Assembly: GCA_963747405.1 (NCBI GenBank)
Contig: CAVVFG010000014.1
Coordinates: forward strand, 62,001-126,000
Reading direction: 5' to 3'
Source of the DNA: Fodinibacter sp963747405
GTDB lineage: Bacteria; Actinomycetota; Actinomycetes; Actinomycetales; Dermatophilaceae
DNA length: 64,000 bases
Under the pieces are notes generated by a model. That model worked only from the letters and a program-made list of their open reading frames with translations. It did not search any database and was not told the origin of the DNA. Each line of letters starts with the position of its first letter. The first letter of the stretch is position 1. The position numbers were made by a program, and so were the translations under genes. Of the stretch, positions 48,220 through 57,531 are shown in pieces.

Positions 48220-49332
48220 TCAGGCCCGGGCGTCGTCGAGCTCGAGCTCGAGCAGGGCTGCCAGGGAACGGATCTCGCGCTCGACCGCCGCCCGAGCGGA
48301 TACCGACAGCGGCGCGTCCTCGTGCAGGGCGTCGACGTGCAGCACCCCGGCCTCGGGGTCGGCCGTGGCGTCGAGCTTGCCCACGAGCCGGTCGCCGTGG
48401 AGCACCGGCATGGCCCAGTAGCCCCAGCGGCGCGCCGCCGCCGGCTTGTACATCTCGAGCTGGTACTCGAACTCGAACAGCTCGGTCATCCGCTTGCGGT
48501 CGAAGACCAGCCGGTCGAGCGGGGACAGCAGCGCGGCACGCCCGCGGAACGGCTCGCCGAGGCGGGCGTGCTGCCCGGGGTCGACCCGCCAGGCGCCCCG
48601 CACGCCGTCGACGACCGCCGGCTCACCGGCATCCGCGACGCTGTTGGGCTCACCGGGTGTCTCGGCGGCGCGCGCCCGGGCGATGCCGAGCGAGGCCAGC
48701 CGGCGGCGGTCGCGCTCGGCCCGCGCCTGCTCGAACGGCACGGCGGGCCGGTCGGGGAGAACCCGCTCGGCGAGGTCCCAGAGCCGCTCGCGCCCCTCGC
48801 GGGAGGAGACCGAGACCTCACCGCGGCGCTCCAGGCAGTGCAGCAGCATGAGTACGTTCTTGCCGCTGTTCCACCCGCTCGAGCGCCAGGGCACGACGCA
48901 GGTGTCGGGCAGCTCGCGGGCCGGTAGTGGGCCCTCGGCCCGCAACCGGTCGAGGATGTCGTCGCGACAGGCGGAGTTGGCGTCGACCCAGTCGGCGGTG
49001 TCCTCCTGCCACTCGCGCAGCGGCGGCCGCCCCGGCCACTCGCGCATCTCGGCCCGGAACAGGGCCAGGTCGTCGGCGGCGCGCAGCATGCCGTCGTACT
49101 CGACGACCGACCGGTCGACGACCAGCTGCTCGAGCAGCGCCCGGGAGCCGGCCGACCCGAGCCGGCTCCACAGCACGAGGTCGGCGCTGGGGGCGACAGC
49201 CGCCGTGAGGTCGACCTGCACCACCCACAGCCGCCGGACGACCTCGAGCGGGTCGGTGGGCCGGGGTGCGTCGAGCAGCTGGGCCCGCACCGCGATGCGG
49301 CGGGCCTGCTGGCGGGTCAGCCGGTGCACCAT
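48220..49332 (-). CDS. AlkZ/YcaQ-type winged-helix DNA glycosylase
   Basis: 370 residues, HTH_42 (AlkZ) family. Opening LTRQQARRIAVRAQLLDAPR with LWVVQVDLTAAVAPSADLVL is typical; the QxD/Q-type catalytic motif of AlkZ is represented by VQVD near residue 38. Mid-domain winged-helix segments and the C-terminal MPVLHGDRLVGKLDATAD region match the family. These enzymes unhook interstrand crosslinks or remove alkylated bases. Convergent with the kinase gene, 11 nt apart. TAGCGT lies 6 nt before the ATG (probably leaderless). Confidence 0.85.
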   Translation of the reverse strand: MVHRLTRQQARRIAVRAQLLDAPRPTDPLEVVRRLWVVQVDLTAAVAPSADLVLWSRLGSAGSRALLEQLVVDRSVVEYDGMLRAADDLALFRAEMREWPGRPPLREWQEDTADWVDANSACRDDILDRLRAEGPLPARELPDTCVVPWRSSGWNSGKNVLMLLHCLERRGEVSVSSREGRERLWDLAERVLPDRPAVPFEQARAERDRRRLASLGIARARAAETPGEPNSVADAGEPAVVDGVRGAWRVDPGQHARLGEPFRGRAALLSPLDRLVFDRKRMTELFEFEYQLEMYKPAAARRWGYWAMPVLHGDRLVGKLDATADPEAGVLHVDALHEDAPLSVSARAAVEREIRSLAALLELELDDARA

Positions 49333-49372
49333 GCACCGACGCTAGGGCAGGGCGCCGACAGTGGGCGAGCCC

Positions 49373-49849
49373 TCAGAGCGGCTCGCCGGCGAACACGAAC
49401 TTGCGGTAGGCCCAGAACCGGAAGAGCGTGCCGAGCCCGATGCCGATGATCGTGGCGACGTTGTCGGCGAGGATCGTGGTGTAGCCCAGGCCGTAGTGCG
49501 AGATGAACAGGGTGAGCGCCGAGATGCCCAGGGCCACCGCGTTGACCCCGAAGAAGAGGGCGACCTCGTGCACGGCAGGGCGGCTTCGGCGGTGCCGGAA
49601 GGTCCACTGCCGGTTGCCGAACCACGCGAACAGCGTGGCGACGGCGCCGGAGATGATCTTTGCGGTGGTGACCTTGTCGGAGAGCACGGTGTGCCAGAGC
49701 AGGTTGGCCAGGCCGATGTCGATGACGAAGGCGACCAGGCCGACGACCCCGAACTTGATCATCTCGCGGTAGATGACGTCCATCGCACCTCGGGCCGACT
49801 CGAGCATCCGGGAGATGCCGCCGGTGGGGGGCGGGACGGTCGTGGGCAC
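49373..49849 (-). CDS. GtrA-family membrane protein
   Basis: 158 residues, GTG start. Four transmembrane helices in a GtrA-like domain: MIKFGVVGLVAFVIDIGLAN near residue 30, GAVATLFAWFGNRQWTFRHR near 70 with the conserved NRxWTF, and GLGTLFRFWAYRKFVFAGE at the end. GtrA proteins help move lipid-linked sugars across the membrane for glucosylation or teichoic-acid/arabinogalactan synthesis. TAGTCT lies 6 nt before the GTG. Divergent from purK. Confidence 0.88.
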   Translation of the reverse strand: MPTTVPPPTGGISRMLESARGAMDVIYREMIKFGVVGLVAFVIDIGLANLLWHTVLSDKVTTAKIISGAVATLFAWFGNRQWTFRHRRSRPAVHEVALFFGVNAVALGISALTLFISHYGLGYTTILADNVATIIGIGLGTLFRFWAYRKFVFAGEPL

Positions 49850-49855
49850 CGCAGC

Positions 49856-49882
49856 AGACTACCGAGCAACGCTCGCTATCCT
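49856..49882. promoter_or_regulatory. Divergent -10 elements of gtrA and purK
   Basis: AGACTA (49856-49861) is TAGTCT on the - strand, 6 nt from the gtrA GTG; TATCCT (49877-49882) on the + strand is 6 nt from the purK GTG. The two starts are 39 nt apart, so the two polymerases would overlap. Confidence 0.65.
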
Positions 49883-49888
49883 CGCCGG

Positions 49889-51073
49889 GTGACCACCCCA
49901 CGTCGTGCCCCCGGCGGCTTCCCCGTCGTCGGCATCATCGGGGGCGGCCAGCTCGCCCGGATGTGCGCCGGCCCGGCCGCCGAGCTGGGGGTGACCCTCA
50001 GCGTGCTGGCCGAGGCCGACGACGCCAGCGCCGCCCTGGTCGTGCCGAGCTCGCCGGTCGGCGACCACACCGAGGCCGAGGCGGTGCACGCCTTCGCGCA
50101 GCACTGCGATGTCGTCACCTTCGACCACGAGCACGTCCCCGCCCACGTGCTCGACCTGCTCGTGGCCGAGGGCGTCGAGCTGCACCCCAGGCCGGAGGCG
50201 CTGCGCTTCGCCCAGGACAAGCTGGCGATGCGCGAGCGGCTCACCGAGCTCGGCATCCCCTGCCCGCGCTGGGCGCGCGCCACCAGCGCGGCCGACGTCA
50301 CGACGTTCGGGGATGCCGTGGGCTGGCCGGTCGTGGCCAAGACCCCGCGAGGGGGTTACGACGGCAAGGGCGTCACGGTCGTGTCGGATGCCGGGGACCT
50401 CGCCGACTGGTTGGAGCGCGCAGACCGCGAGGGCACCGGCATCCTGCTCGAGGAGCGGGTGCCGTTCCGTCGTGAGCTGGCGGTGCTGCTGGCGCGCAGC
50501 CCGTCCGGGCAGGCCGCCGCATGGCCGGTCGTGGAGACGGTGCAGACCGACGGCATCTGCACGGAGGTGCTCGCGCCGGCCCCCGGTCTGGATGCCGGGT
50601 TGGCCGCCGCCGCCGTGCACGCCGGCCTGACCGTGGCGGGGGCGCTCGACGTCACCGGGGTGCTGGCCGTGGAGCTGTTCGAGGTGGTGGGGGAGGACGG
50701 CGCGCCGTCGTTCGTCGTCAACGAGCTCGCGATGCGCCCGCACAACTCGGGGCACTGGTCGATGGACGGCGCGGTGACGGGGCAGTTCGAGCAGCACCTG
50801 CGCGCGGTGCTCGACCTGCCGCTGGGGTCGCCGCGGCCGCACGGCCCGTGGACCGTCATGGCCAACGTGCTGGGCGGCGACGACGCCGAGCTGTACCCGG
50901 CATACCGTCACGTCATGGCGCGCGACCCGGAGGCGAAGGTGCACATGTACGGCAAGGGCGTGCGGCCCGGGCGCAAGATCGGGCACGTCAACATCTGCGG
51001 CGACGACCTCGGCGACCTGCGTGACCGGGCCCGGCACGCGGCGGACTACATCCAGGGAGCGGTGACCGAGTGA
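49889..51073 (+). CDS. purK: 5-(carboxyamino)imidazole ribonucleotide synthase
   Basis: 394 residues from a GTG that lies 6 nt after a TATCCT -10. ATP-grasp enzyme of purine synthesis that carboxylates AIR at the expense of ATP. Motifs: VVGIIGGGQLARMCAGPAAE, DVVTFDHEHVPAHVLDLL near residue 78, AKTPRGGYDGKGVTVVSD near 152 and ELAMRPHNSGHWSMDGAVTG near 279. The stop overlaps the purE start. Confidence 0.95.
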   Translation: MTTPRRAPGGFPVVGIIGGGQLARMCAGPAAELGVTLSVLAEADDASAALVVPSSPVGDHTEAEAVHAFAQHCDVVTFDHEHVPAHVLDLLVAEGVELHPRPEALRFAQDKLAMRERLTELGIPCPRWARATSAADVTTFGDAVGWPVVAKTPRGGYDGKGVTVVSDAGDLADWLERADREGTGILLEERVPFRRELAVLLARSPSGQAAAWPVVETVQTDGICTEVLAPAPGLDAGLAAAAVHAGLTVAGALDVTGVLAVELFEVVGEDGAPSFVVNELAMRPHNSGHWSMDGAVTGQFEQHLRAVLDLPLGSPRPHGPWTVMANVLGGDDAELYPAYRHVMARDPEAKVHMYGKGVRPGRKIGHVNICGDDLGDLRDRARHAADYIQGAVTE

Positions 51074-51609
51074 GCACGCACGCGGACGGGGGCGCCCCGG
51101 TGGTCGGCGTCGTCATGGGGTCGGACTCCGACTGGCCGGTCATGGAGGGCGCCGTCGTCGCGCTCGAGGAGCTGGGCGTCGCCTGCGAGGTCGACGTGGT
51201 CTCCGCGCACCGGATGCCGGAGGAGATGCTCGAGTACGGGCGCTCGGCCCAGGCTCGTGGCCTGCGGGTCATCATCGCCGGTGCCGGGGGCGCCGCCCAC
51301 CTGCCGGGGATGCTCGCGTCAGTCACCTCCCTGCCGGTGATCGGCGTGCCGGTGCCGCTGAAGTACCTCGACGGGATGGACTCGCTGCTCTCGATCGTGC
51401 AGATGCCGTCCGGCGTGCCGGTGGCGACCGTGTCGGTGGGTGGCGCGCTCAACGCCGGGCTGCTGGCGGCCCGCATCCTCGGTGCCGGGGAGGGGGCGGA
51501 GGCGGAGCGGCTGCGCGGCGCGCTGGCTCAGTTCCGCGAGAACCTGCGCGACCAGGCGCACGCCAAGGGTGCTGCTCTACGGGACCGCCGGGGGACCGAG
51601 CGCGGGTAG
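51070..51609 (+). CDS. purE: 5-(carboxyamino)imidazole ribonucleotide mutase
   Basis: 179 residues, GTG overlapping the purK stop (GTGA). Class I PurE: VVGVVMGSDSDWPVMEGAVV, CEVDVVSAHRMPEEMLEYGR, then VIIAGAGGAAHLPGMLASVT and LDGMDSLLSIVQMPSGVPVA. It moves the carboxylate from N5-CAIR to give CAIR, the step after purK. The coupled purK-purE pair is standard. Confidence 0.96.
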   Translation: MSTHADGGAPVVGVVMGSDSDWPVMEGAVVALEELGVACEVDVVSAHRMPEEMLEYGRSAQARGLRVIIAGAGGAAHLPGMLASVTSLPVIGVPVPLKYLDGMDSLLSIVQMPSGVPVATVSVGGALNAGLLAARILGAGEGAEAERLRGALAQFRENLRDQAHAKGAALRDRRGTERG

Positions 51610-51779
51610 GCGCCGCCCTCACCCGGTCGGTGCTCATGGCCTCTGGGCTGGTGGAGGCCGCCCGGTCTCGGCGCACGCCGTCGTACGCCGACCCCCATCG
51701 CGTGATCTTCCCCCGGCTCCGTCGAAGCGCACCGCGCCAGTCGGGCCCCTGCCAGAGGGCTGATCAGTCCCTGTGGAGG

Positions 51780-51809
51780 TTGCTATCCGAACGTGTGTTC
51801 GGTTATGCT
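51780..51809 (+). promoter_or_regulatory. SOS-type promoter of the HNH endonuclease gene
   Basis: TTGCTA (51780-51785) and TATGCT (51804-51809) form a -35/-10 pair with an 18-nt spacer. Inside the spacer is CGAACGTGTGTTCG (51788-51801), which fits the Gram-positive/actinobacterial LexA box CGAACRNRYGTTCG in every fixed position. LexA bound there would block the promoter until DNA damage. The start codon is 7 nt after the -10. Confidence 0.88.
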
Positions 51810-51816
51810 TGGGGGT

Positions 51817-53418
51817 ATGGACGGTCGGGGGATGGGTCTGGCGGAGCGTCGCTGCGTGGTGCGGGCTGCCCGGGAGGCGTTGGCCGGCCTGGCGTCGGTG
51901 GTGTGTGAGGCGTCGGATGCCGAGCTGGGTGAGCTGATGGGTGAGCTCGACGCGGTGGTGGCTCAGGGTGGGGCGGGTCGGGCGGTGGTGGCGGCGGAGG
52001 CGGTGCGGCGGGGGGTGCCGGCCGTTGCCGGGTTGAACGCGCAGGGGTGGGTGCGAGAGCATGCGCCGTCGTTGCGGCAGGGGGGTGCGGGCCCGGTGGC
52101 GAGGTTGGCCACGCAGGTGGCGGGTGCTGGTCGTGCGGGTGGGTCGCTGGCGCCGGATGCGACGGCGGAGCCGGACCCGTGCTCTGCGTTGGGGATGGTG
52201 TGGGCCGGGGTGCAGGACGCGTCGGTGTCGCCGGGGTTGGGGGTGGCAGCGTTGGGTGAGGTGGGCCGGTTGGTGCCGCGCCTGGAGCCGGACGCGGTGC
52301 CGACGGTGACCCGGGCGCTGCTGGACCTGGGGACGGGGTGGGGTGTGGGTCAGATGCGCAGGCTGCGCCCGGCGATGATCGCGAAGTACGGCGCGGCGGG
52401 GGAGCTCGACGACCTGCAGGCCCGCCTGGCGTCGGTGGCGCGGTTGTCGCAGCCGCTGGTCGCGTCCGGGGACCTGACCGAGTACCAGCTGGTGGTGACC
52501 CCGGAGCAGGCGGCGGTGCTGGAGGCGGCGATCGGTCCGTTGTCGGCGCCGGTTCCGAACGAGGAGACCGGGGAGCGGGATCTGCGCCCGGCGGGGCAGC
52601 GGCGGGTGGAGGCGTTGGCCGAGGTGTGCCGCCGCTCGTCGGCGTTGGACGCGCACGGGCAGGGCGCGGATGGTGCGGCGGGGTCGGCGGCGGCGCTGCA
52701 CGTGTCCATCGCCCTGACCGACCTGGAGCAGCGGACCGGGGCGGGGGAGGTGTTGGGGTCGACCGCGACCGGTACCTTGTTGTCGCCGGAAGTATTGCGG
52801 CGGCTGGCGTGTGACGCGGCGCTGGTCCCGTACGTGCTGGGCACGGCGGGGGAGGAGCTGGACCTGGGGCGGGTGGTGCGCCTGTTCACCCGGGCGCAGC
52901 GCAGGAGGTTGTGGCGCCGTGACCGGGGGTGCACCTTCCCGGGGTGCACCGCCGCGGGGGCCTGGGCGAAGGCGCACCACGTGCTGCACTGGGTCGATGG
53001 TGGCCTGTCCGACCTCGACAACGCGGCGTTGTTGTGCCAGCGGCACCACAGCTACGTGCACACCCGACGGCTGTGGGCGACGGTGCGCAGCAGACCCGAT
53101 GAGCGGGGCCGGTACGTGGTGTGGGACCTGGGCGTCGGCTCCTACGACCGGCACCTGGAACGGCTGCGACGGGAACGGGCCGTGCACGACCCGCCACCGC
53201 TGACCAGACAGCGGTTCCTGCAGCTGGTCGCGGCGGCCACCCACAGCGAGGAGGCCGACCGGCGCCTGGCCGGGCACGACCTGCACCTGCTCGACGACGC
53301 GTGGCAGCAGTGGGAGCACCAGGCCGAGACCGCCGTGGACCCCGACGACCCGGGCTACCGCGCCTTCACCGAGGCGTACCTGGCCACCGTCCACACCGCC
53401 AGCCACACCGCCGCGTAG
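51817..53418 (+). CDS. DUF222/HNH endonuclease (13E12 repeat family)
   Basis: 533 residues, probably leaderless. N-terminal DUF222 region with helices such as LAERRCVVRAAREALAGLAS and a long central part. The C-terminal HNH site is RDRGCTFPGCTAAGAWAKAH followed by HVLHWVDGGLSDLDNAALLC and QRHHSYVHTRRLW (about residues 370-420), with the zinc cysteines and catalytic histidines. Members are multicopy in mycobacteria (13E12 family), and LexA binds upstream of several of them. The function is unclear: intron-like mobility, DNA repair or phage defence have been suggested. The promoter contains a full LexA box. Confidence 0.92.
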   Translation: MDGRGMGLAERRCVVRAAREALAGLASVVCEASDAELGELMGELDAVVAQGGAGRAVVAAEAVRRGVPAVAGLNAQGWVREHAPSLRQGGAGPVARLATQVAGAGRAGGSLAPDATAEPDPCSALGMVWAGVQDASVSPGLGVAALGEVGRLVPRLEPDAVPTVTRALLDLGTGWGVGQMRRLRPAMIAKYGAAGELDDLQARLASVARLSQPLVASGDLTEYQLVVTPEQAAVLEAAIGPLSAPVPNEETGERDLRPAGQRRVEALAEVCRRSSALDAHGQGADGAAGSAAALHVSIALTDLEQRTGAGEVLGSTATGTLLSPEVLRRLACDAALVPYVLGTAGEELDLGRVVRLFTRAQRRRLWRRDRGCTFPGCTAAGAWAKAHHVLHWVDGGLSDLDNAALLCQRHHSYVHTRRLWATVRSRPDERGRYVVWDLGVGSYDRHLERLRRERAVHDPPPLTRQRFLQLVAAATHSEEADRRLAGHDLHLLDDAWQQWEHQAETAVDPDDPGYRAFTEAYLATVHTASHTAA

Positions 53419-53601
53419 GACAGCATCGGCTCACCACTGCAACCCGATGCGGGAGAAGGCAGGGGCAACGCCGCGGCCCTGACCACAGTCGGTGGTGCGC
53501 GCTCTGCACGGAGCTGCTCGCATGGGCCCCGATCCGCACCGGGTGGAGCGCCGGGCATCCTGCGGACGTGGTCGGCAGGGGACGGGTGCGTCGCGAGGCA
53601 G

Positions 53602-56600
53602 TCACACCCCGTGGATCACCCCACGCCGGATCAGGTCATCGAGCACCCGATCGCCGGCCGCCCCGTCGTCGTTGGGGCAGAAGCGCTTGCGGAAGTCGCT
53701 GACCGCGTCCGCGTACTTCGCAGCGCTGCCGTCGCCGAGCGCCGCGACCAGCTCTGCCGTCGTGCGCACCAGAGGACCGGGCGCAGCCGCCTCGAAGTCG
53801 AAGTAGAAGCCGCGCAGGGTGTCGCGGTACTTCTCGAGGTCGGGGACGAAGAAGATCATCGGCCTCTCGAGCACCGCGTAGTCGAACATCACCGACGAGT
53901 AGTCGGTGACGAGCGTGTCGGCGGTGGCGAGCAGGTCCTCCATCTCGAACCCCGCCCCTGCGTTGTGCACGCCCCAGGGAAGGCGCACCCTGCCCCGGAC
54001 GATCGGGTGCAGGCGCACGACGATCTCGTACTCGTCGCCGATTGCCGCAGCGAGCCGGGCCATGTCGATCGGCAGGGAGAACGTGAACAGATTGCCGGTG
54101 CGCTGGTCGTCTCGGAACGTCGGTGCGTAGAGGAGCACCTTCTTGGAGGCCGCGAGCCCGAGCCGCTTGCGGATCCGCTCGGCGCGCTCCGCGGTCGAGC
54201 CGTCGGCGAGTGCGTCGTTGCGGGGGTAGCCGACGTCGAGCATCTCGCCCTGGTAGCGGAACGCGGATCGCAGGCGCTCGGCGGCCCAGGGGCTGGGCGC
54301 GAGCAGCAGCGACCACTCCTCGATCATCCGGTCGACCCGCTCGACGTAGCCCAAGTCGCGCCCGACGACCGTGTCGAGGTCGTGCAACATCCGCTTGAGC
54401 GGGGTGCCGTGCCACGTCTGCAGGTAGAACGTGTCGTCGGGCCGCCGCATCCACGTGGGCATGTTCTGGTTGCTCACCCACACACTGGCCCGGCCCATCT
54501 CCCACAGGTACCGCCAGCCGAGCCGGTCCAGGCGCACGCTGCCCGGGGGCACGGGTGCCTTGGTCCTGGCCACCCAACCGGTGCGGACGTCGAGGCCGCG
54601 GGCCTGGATGGCGCGGTGAATGGCGCCCGGGCTGTCGCCGTAGTCGGCTCCCAGGTTGCTCTCGAAGGCCACGAGACCACTGCGCGGCAGGGTCCGGGCC
54701 ACGGCGTAGAACGCGGCGCGTGTGGGCTTGCGCACCCGGTCGAGCACGGCGACGACCGAGCGTTGGCGCTTGATGCGAGCCCGCACCCGGCGCCCGCTCG
54801 CGATGGCGTCGCGCAGCCGAGGCGGGTCTATCCGGCGACGCGGGGCGTTGACCGCCGCGGTGACGATGCGCTCGCGAGCACCGGTGTCGCGGTGGGCGAT
54901 GAGGGCCGACGCCTTGCGCCGAGCATCGGGGCGGATCGTGAAGCCGCGGTCGGCGGCTGCGGTGAGGGCACGCATCAGCTCCTCCCTCGTCGCCACGATC
55001 TCGCCGGGAAGCTCCTCGTCGAGGTCGAAGTGGGACGGCCGCCTGCCCAGGAACCGGGTGCGGTCGAACTGGTAGTAGAAGACCGGGCGGTCGAGGAAGG
55101 AGAAGTCGATGGCGGCACTGGTGTAGTCGGTGATGACCGCCATGGACCGCAGCAGGAGGTCCTGGATCGCGATCTCGCCGTGACGGATCACCGTGACGTG
55201 GCTGAGGTCGAACAGGTCGGCGTAGGGCTGCATGTTCGCGTGCAGGTAGAGGTCCGCCACCAGGTCGTTCGCCTCGAGGAAGTCCCAGAACTTCGGGGAG
55301 TGCAGGAGGCCCTGCCACCGGGCGTGGAACTCGCTGTCGCTGACGGCTTCCCGGTTCTGGAGCCAGTCGCGCCAGGTCGGCATCACCAGGATGCGGCGTT
55401 CCGGCGGCGGGTTCGGGCCGAAGAGCCGGTCGTGACGCGCCAGTCCCGTCACGAACACCCGCTCGGAGGGCCAGCCGAAGTCGTCCTCGATCATCCGGCG
55501 TTCGCGCTCGGAGCTCACGATGAATGCGTCGGCAGTGAATCCCGGTGCGGCATACCCGTAGTTGGCGACCATGTTCTTGGTGCCCATGACGCCGTGCTGG
55601 AGGAAGACGCGGGTTGCCTTGACGCTGCGCTCGAACCTCGGACCTCGAACCGGCAGGAGGTACTCGCTGTGGTGCGAACCGAGGATGCGCCGGGCCGCCA
55701 GGGCCGACTCGACGTGTTGCCGGCTGCCGAACAGCACCGTGTTGGGATCGGCGGCCACCCGGGCCAGGTCGGGGGAGTCGCGGGTGATGACGTAGCGCGC
55801 GTCGATCTCGGGGTGAGCCTGGCGCAGGTGCTCGAAGAGGGCGACGCCGGTGTCCTGAGCCGTCTCCGGCCGTTCACCCACCAGCCACACGGGCCGGTTT
55901 CGGGTCTTCCAACGCAGCAGCTTGCCGCTGCGCCACGGGGTGCGCGCCGGCCCGACGGCATCGGGGTCGAGCGGGCGGAACTCGAACGCGAGGGCGTTGG
56001 CCTTGAAGGTGCGATACATGTGCAGCTCGCCGGCCCGTGCACCGTCGGAGAAGACCGAGGCCGGCGTGATCAGCCGCCCGCGCGGGGCGAGGCGACGCAC
56101 GCGCAGGTCGAGGGGCTCGGGGTAGGGCCAGACGTCGGCGGTGAAGTGGGCGTCCATGAACTCGGGTCGCTGGAACCGACCGAGCAGCTCGGACTGGTGC
56201 AGGCGGGCGGAGAACCGCAGCCGGCGCCGGCCGACCATCGCCTCGGGCGGGTCGGCCCCCACGACGGTCGTCGGCAGCACGATGCGCTCACCGGACCGCC
56301 GGGGGACCAGCACGAGCGAGCCTCCGGACAAGGCGAAGCTCTCGGACTCCACCTCGCCGGTGAACTCCCAGAAGGTGCGCCCGCGGCGCACCCACAGGAC
56401 GCTGCCGCGGGTGCGCGGCACCGGCGCCGTGGCGCCGAAGGCCAGACTGATGCCGCCGCCCTTGCGCAGGTACACGGTCAGGCTGCCGTTGGTGGCCGGA
56501 AGCGGGCGGGAGGCGTCCATGACCGACGACGGGGGGCTCAGGGTGACGTACTCGTGGGTGCCGGCCCGGACCGCACCCAGCTCGCGGTCGGACTCGATCG

Positions 56601-56880
56601 TGAAGCCCAGGTCGGCCAGCAGCGCAGGAGGGGTGCCGCCCTCGGCCTGCGTCAGGGCGGCATCGGCGGCGTGCCCGGGCCACAGCTCGTCGAACGCGTC
56701 GAGCAGGACGCCTCGGGGGATGACGAACTCGGCCTGCTGACCGTCGAGGTCCACCGACCACAGCACCTCGCCCGTCGAACGCCGCAGCCTGACGAAGGCA
56801 CGGTGCAGCGTCAGGGACGCGGCCACGCCGACCGTCACGGTGAGGCCGGTGTCGCCGTGACGCAGCGAGAGCTGCCTCAT
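53602..56880 (-). CDS. Double-domain CDP-glycerol glycerophosphotransferase (TagF-like)
   Basis: 1092 residues if it starts at the ATG 56880; the start is uncertain because no ribosome site or near -10 is seen. Residues ~1-320 are a beta-rich domain without clear family. Two Glyphos_transf domains follow: about 330-680 (FLQHGVMGTKNMV at 427, TDYTSAAIDFSFLDRPVFYY at 584) and about 745-1085 (TWHGTPLKRMLHD at 822, TDYSSVMFDYAVLERPMIFF at 992). Each keeps the HG and TDYSS-type motifs of teichoic-acid polymerases. It probably polymerises glycerol-phosphate-type cell-wall or capsule polymer at the membrane. Confidence 0.85.
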   Translation of the reverse strand: MRQLSLRHGDTGLTVTVGVAASLTLHRAFVRLRRSTGEVLWSVDLDGQQAEFVIPRGVLLDAFDELWPGHAADAALTQAEGGTPPALLADLGFTIESDRELGAVRAGTHEYVTLSPPSSVMDASRPLPATNGSLTVYLRKGGGISLAFGATAPVPRTRGSVLWVRRGRTFWEFTGEVESESFALSGGSLVLVPRRSGERIVLPTTVVGADPPEAMVGRRRLRFSARLHQSELLGRFQRPEFMDAHFTADVWPYPEPLDLRVRRLAPRGRLITPASVFSDGARAGELHMYRTFKANALAFEFRPLDPDAVGPARTPWRSGKLLRWKTRNRPVWLVGERPETAQDTGVALFEHLRQAHPEIDARYVITRDSPDLARVAADPNTVLFGSRQHVESALAARRILGSHHSEYLLPVRGPRFERSVKATRVFLQHGVMGTKNMVANYGYAAPGFTADAFIVSSERERRMIEDDFGWPSERVFVTGLARHDRLFGPNPPPERRILVMPTWRDWLQNREAVSDSEFHARWQGLLHSPKFWDFLEANDLVADLYLHANMQPYADLFDLSHVTVIRHGEIAIQDLLLRSMAVITDYTSAAIDFSFLDRPVFYYQFDRTRFLGRRPSHFDLDEELPGEIVATREELMRALTAAADRGFTIRPDARRKASALIAHRDTGARERIVTAAVNAPRRRIDPPRLRDAIASGRRVRARIKRQRSVVAVLDRVRKPTRAAFYAVARTLPRSGLVAFESNLGADYGDSPGAIHRAIQARGLDVRTGWVARTKAPVPPGSVRLDRLGWRYLWEMGRASVWVSNQNMPTWMRRPDDTFYLQTWHGTPLKRMLHDLDTVVGRDLGYVERVDRMIEEWSLLLAPSPWAAERLRSAFRYQGEMLDVGYPRNDALADGSTAERAERIRKRLGLAASKKVLLYAPTFRDDQRTGNLFTFSLPIDMARLAAAIGDEYEIVVRLHPIVRGRVRLPWGVHNAGAGFEMEDLLATADTLVTDYSSVMFDYAVLERPMIFFVPDLEKYRDTLRGFYFDFEAAAPGPLVRTTAELVAALGDGSAAKYADAVSDFRKRFCPNDDGAAGDRVLDDLIRRGVIHGV

Positions 56881-57030
56881 GGGCTGCGACAGGGGGGTGG
56901 GTACCAATGCTCGACCTCGGGTAGACGCGTGCGGGGTGGGCTCGAATCTACCTTTGCCGCAGCCACCCAACGGACGCACGACTCTCTGGGGAACACGCCG
57001 GGTCTTCGTGCTGTCAGTCCGGTCGGTGGC

Positions 57031-57483
57031 TCAGCGCTGCATCCCCTCGCGGGTCACCCTGGGCCACTCGATCCGGGGGCAGGTGTCCATGACGACGCCG
57101 AGACCGGCCGCTCGGGCCCGCTTGGCCGCCGCCTCGTCGACCACGCCGAGCTGCAGCCACACGGCGTCGACCTGCAAGCGGTCCTTGTTCCGGATGACGT
57201 CGTCGACCACCGCACCGACGTGCCGGCTGTTGACGAAGCAGTCGACGACCTTGACGTGCTGGTCGGGGATGTCGTCGATCGAGGCGTAGCCCTGGCAGCC
57301 GTGCACCGTCTCGGCCTTGGGGTGCACCGGGATGATCGGGGTGCCGAGCTCGACGTGCATCCACCGCGAGACCCGGTGGGCGGTGCGCTCCCGGTTGTTC
57401 GACAGCCCCACCACCGCCCAGATGCCGGGGTCCATGAGCAGCTCGCGGATCAGCGCCGGGTCGTTCTGGTGGTTCAGCCCCAT
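57031..57483 (-). CDS. CoA-binding domain protein (YccU-like)
   Basis: 150 residues, a single Rossmann-type CoA_binding domain: IWAVVGLSNNRERTAHRVSR near residue 21, GTPIIPVHPKAETVHGCQGY near 47, then VDCFVNSRHVGAVVDD, VDAVWLQLGVVDEAAAKRAR and a C-terminal VVMDTCPRIEW. These stand-alone proteins bind CoA or a derivative; the function is unknown. CAGAAT lies 6 nt before the ATG (probably leaderless). No connection with the polymerase gene downstream is evident. Confidence 0.88.
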   Translation of the reverse strand: MGLNHQNDPALIRELLMDPGIWAVVGLSNNRERTAHRVSRWMHVELGTPIIPVHPKAETVHGCQGYASIDDIPDQHVKVVDCFVNSRHVGAVVDDVIRNKDRLQVDAVWLQLGVVDEAAAKRARAAGLGVVMDTCPRIEWPRVTREGMQR

Positions 57484-57531
57484 GCTGGCATTCTGCCCGT
57501 GAACCGGGGCGCCAAACAGGTGCCGAGGGCG

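Noticed and set aside
51817..53418. Mobile group I intron or inteon-like insertion around the HNH gene
   Set aside because: No flanking repeats or interrupted gene were found; the gene has its own SOS promoter and lies cleanly between purE and the polymerase gene.
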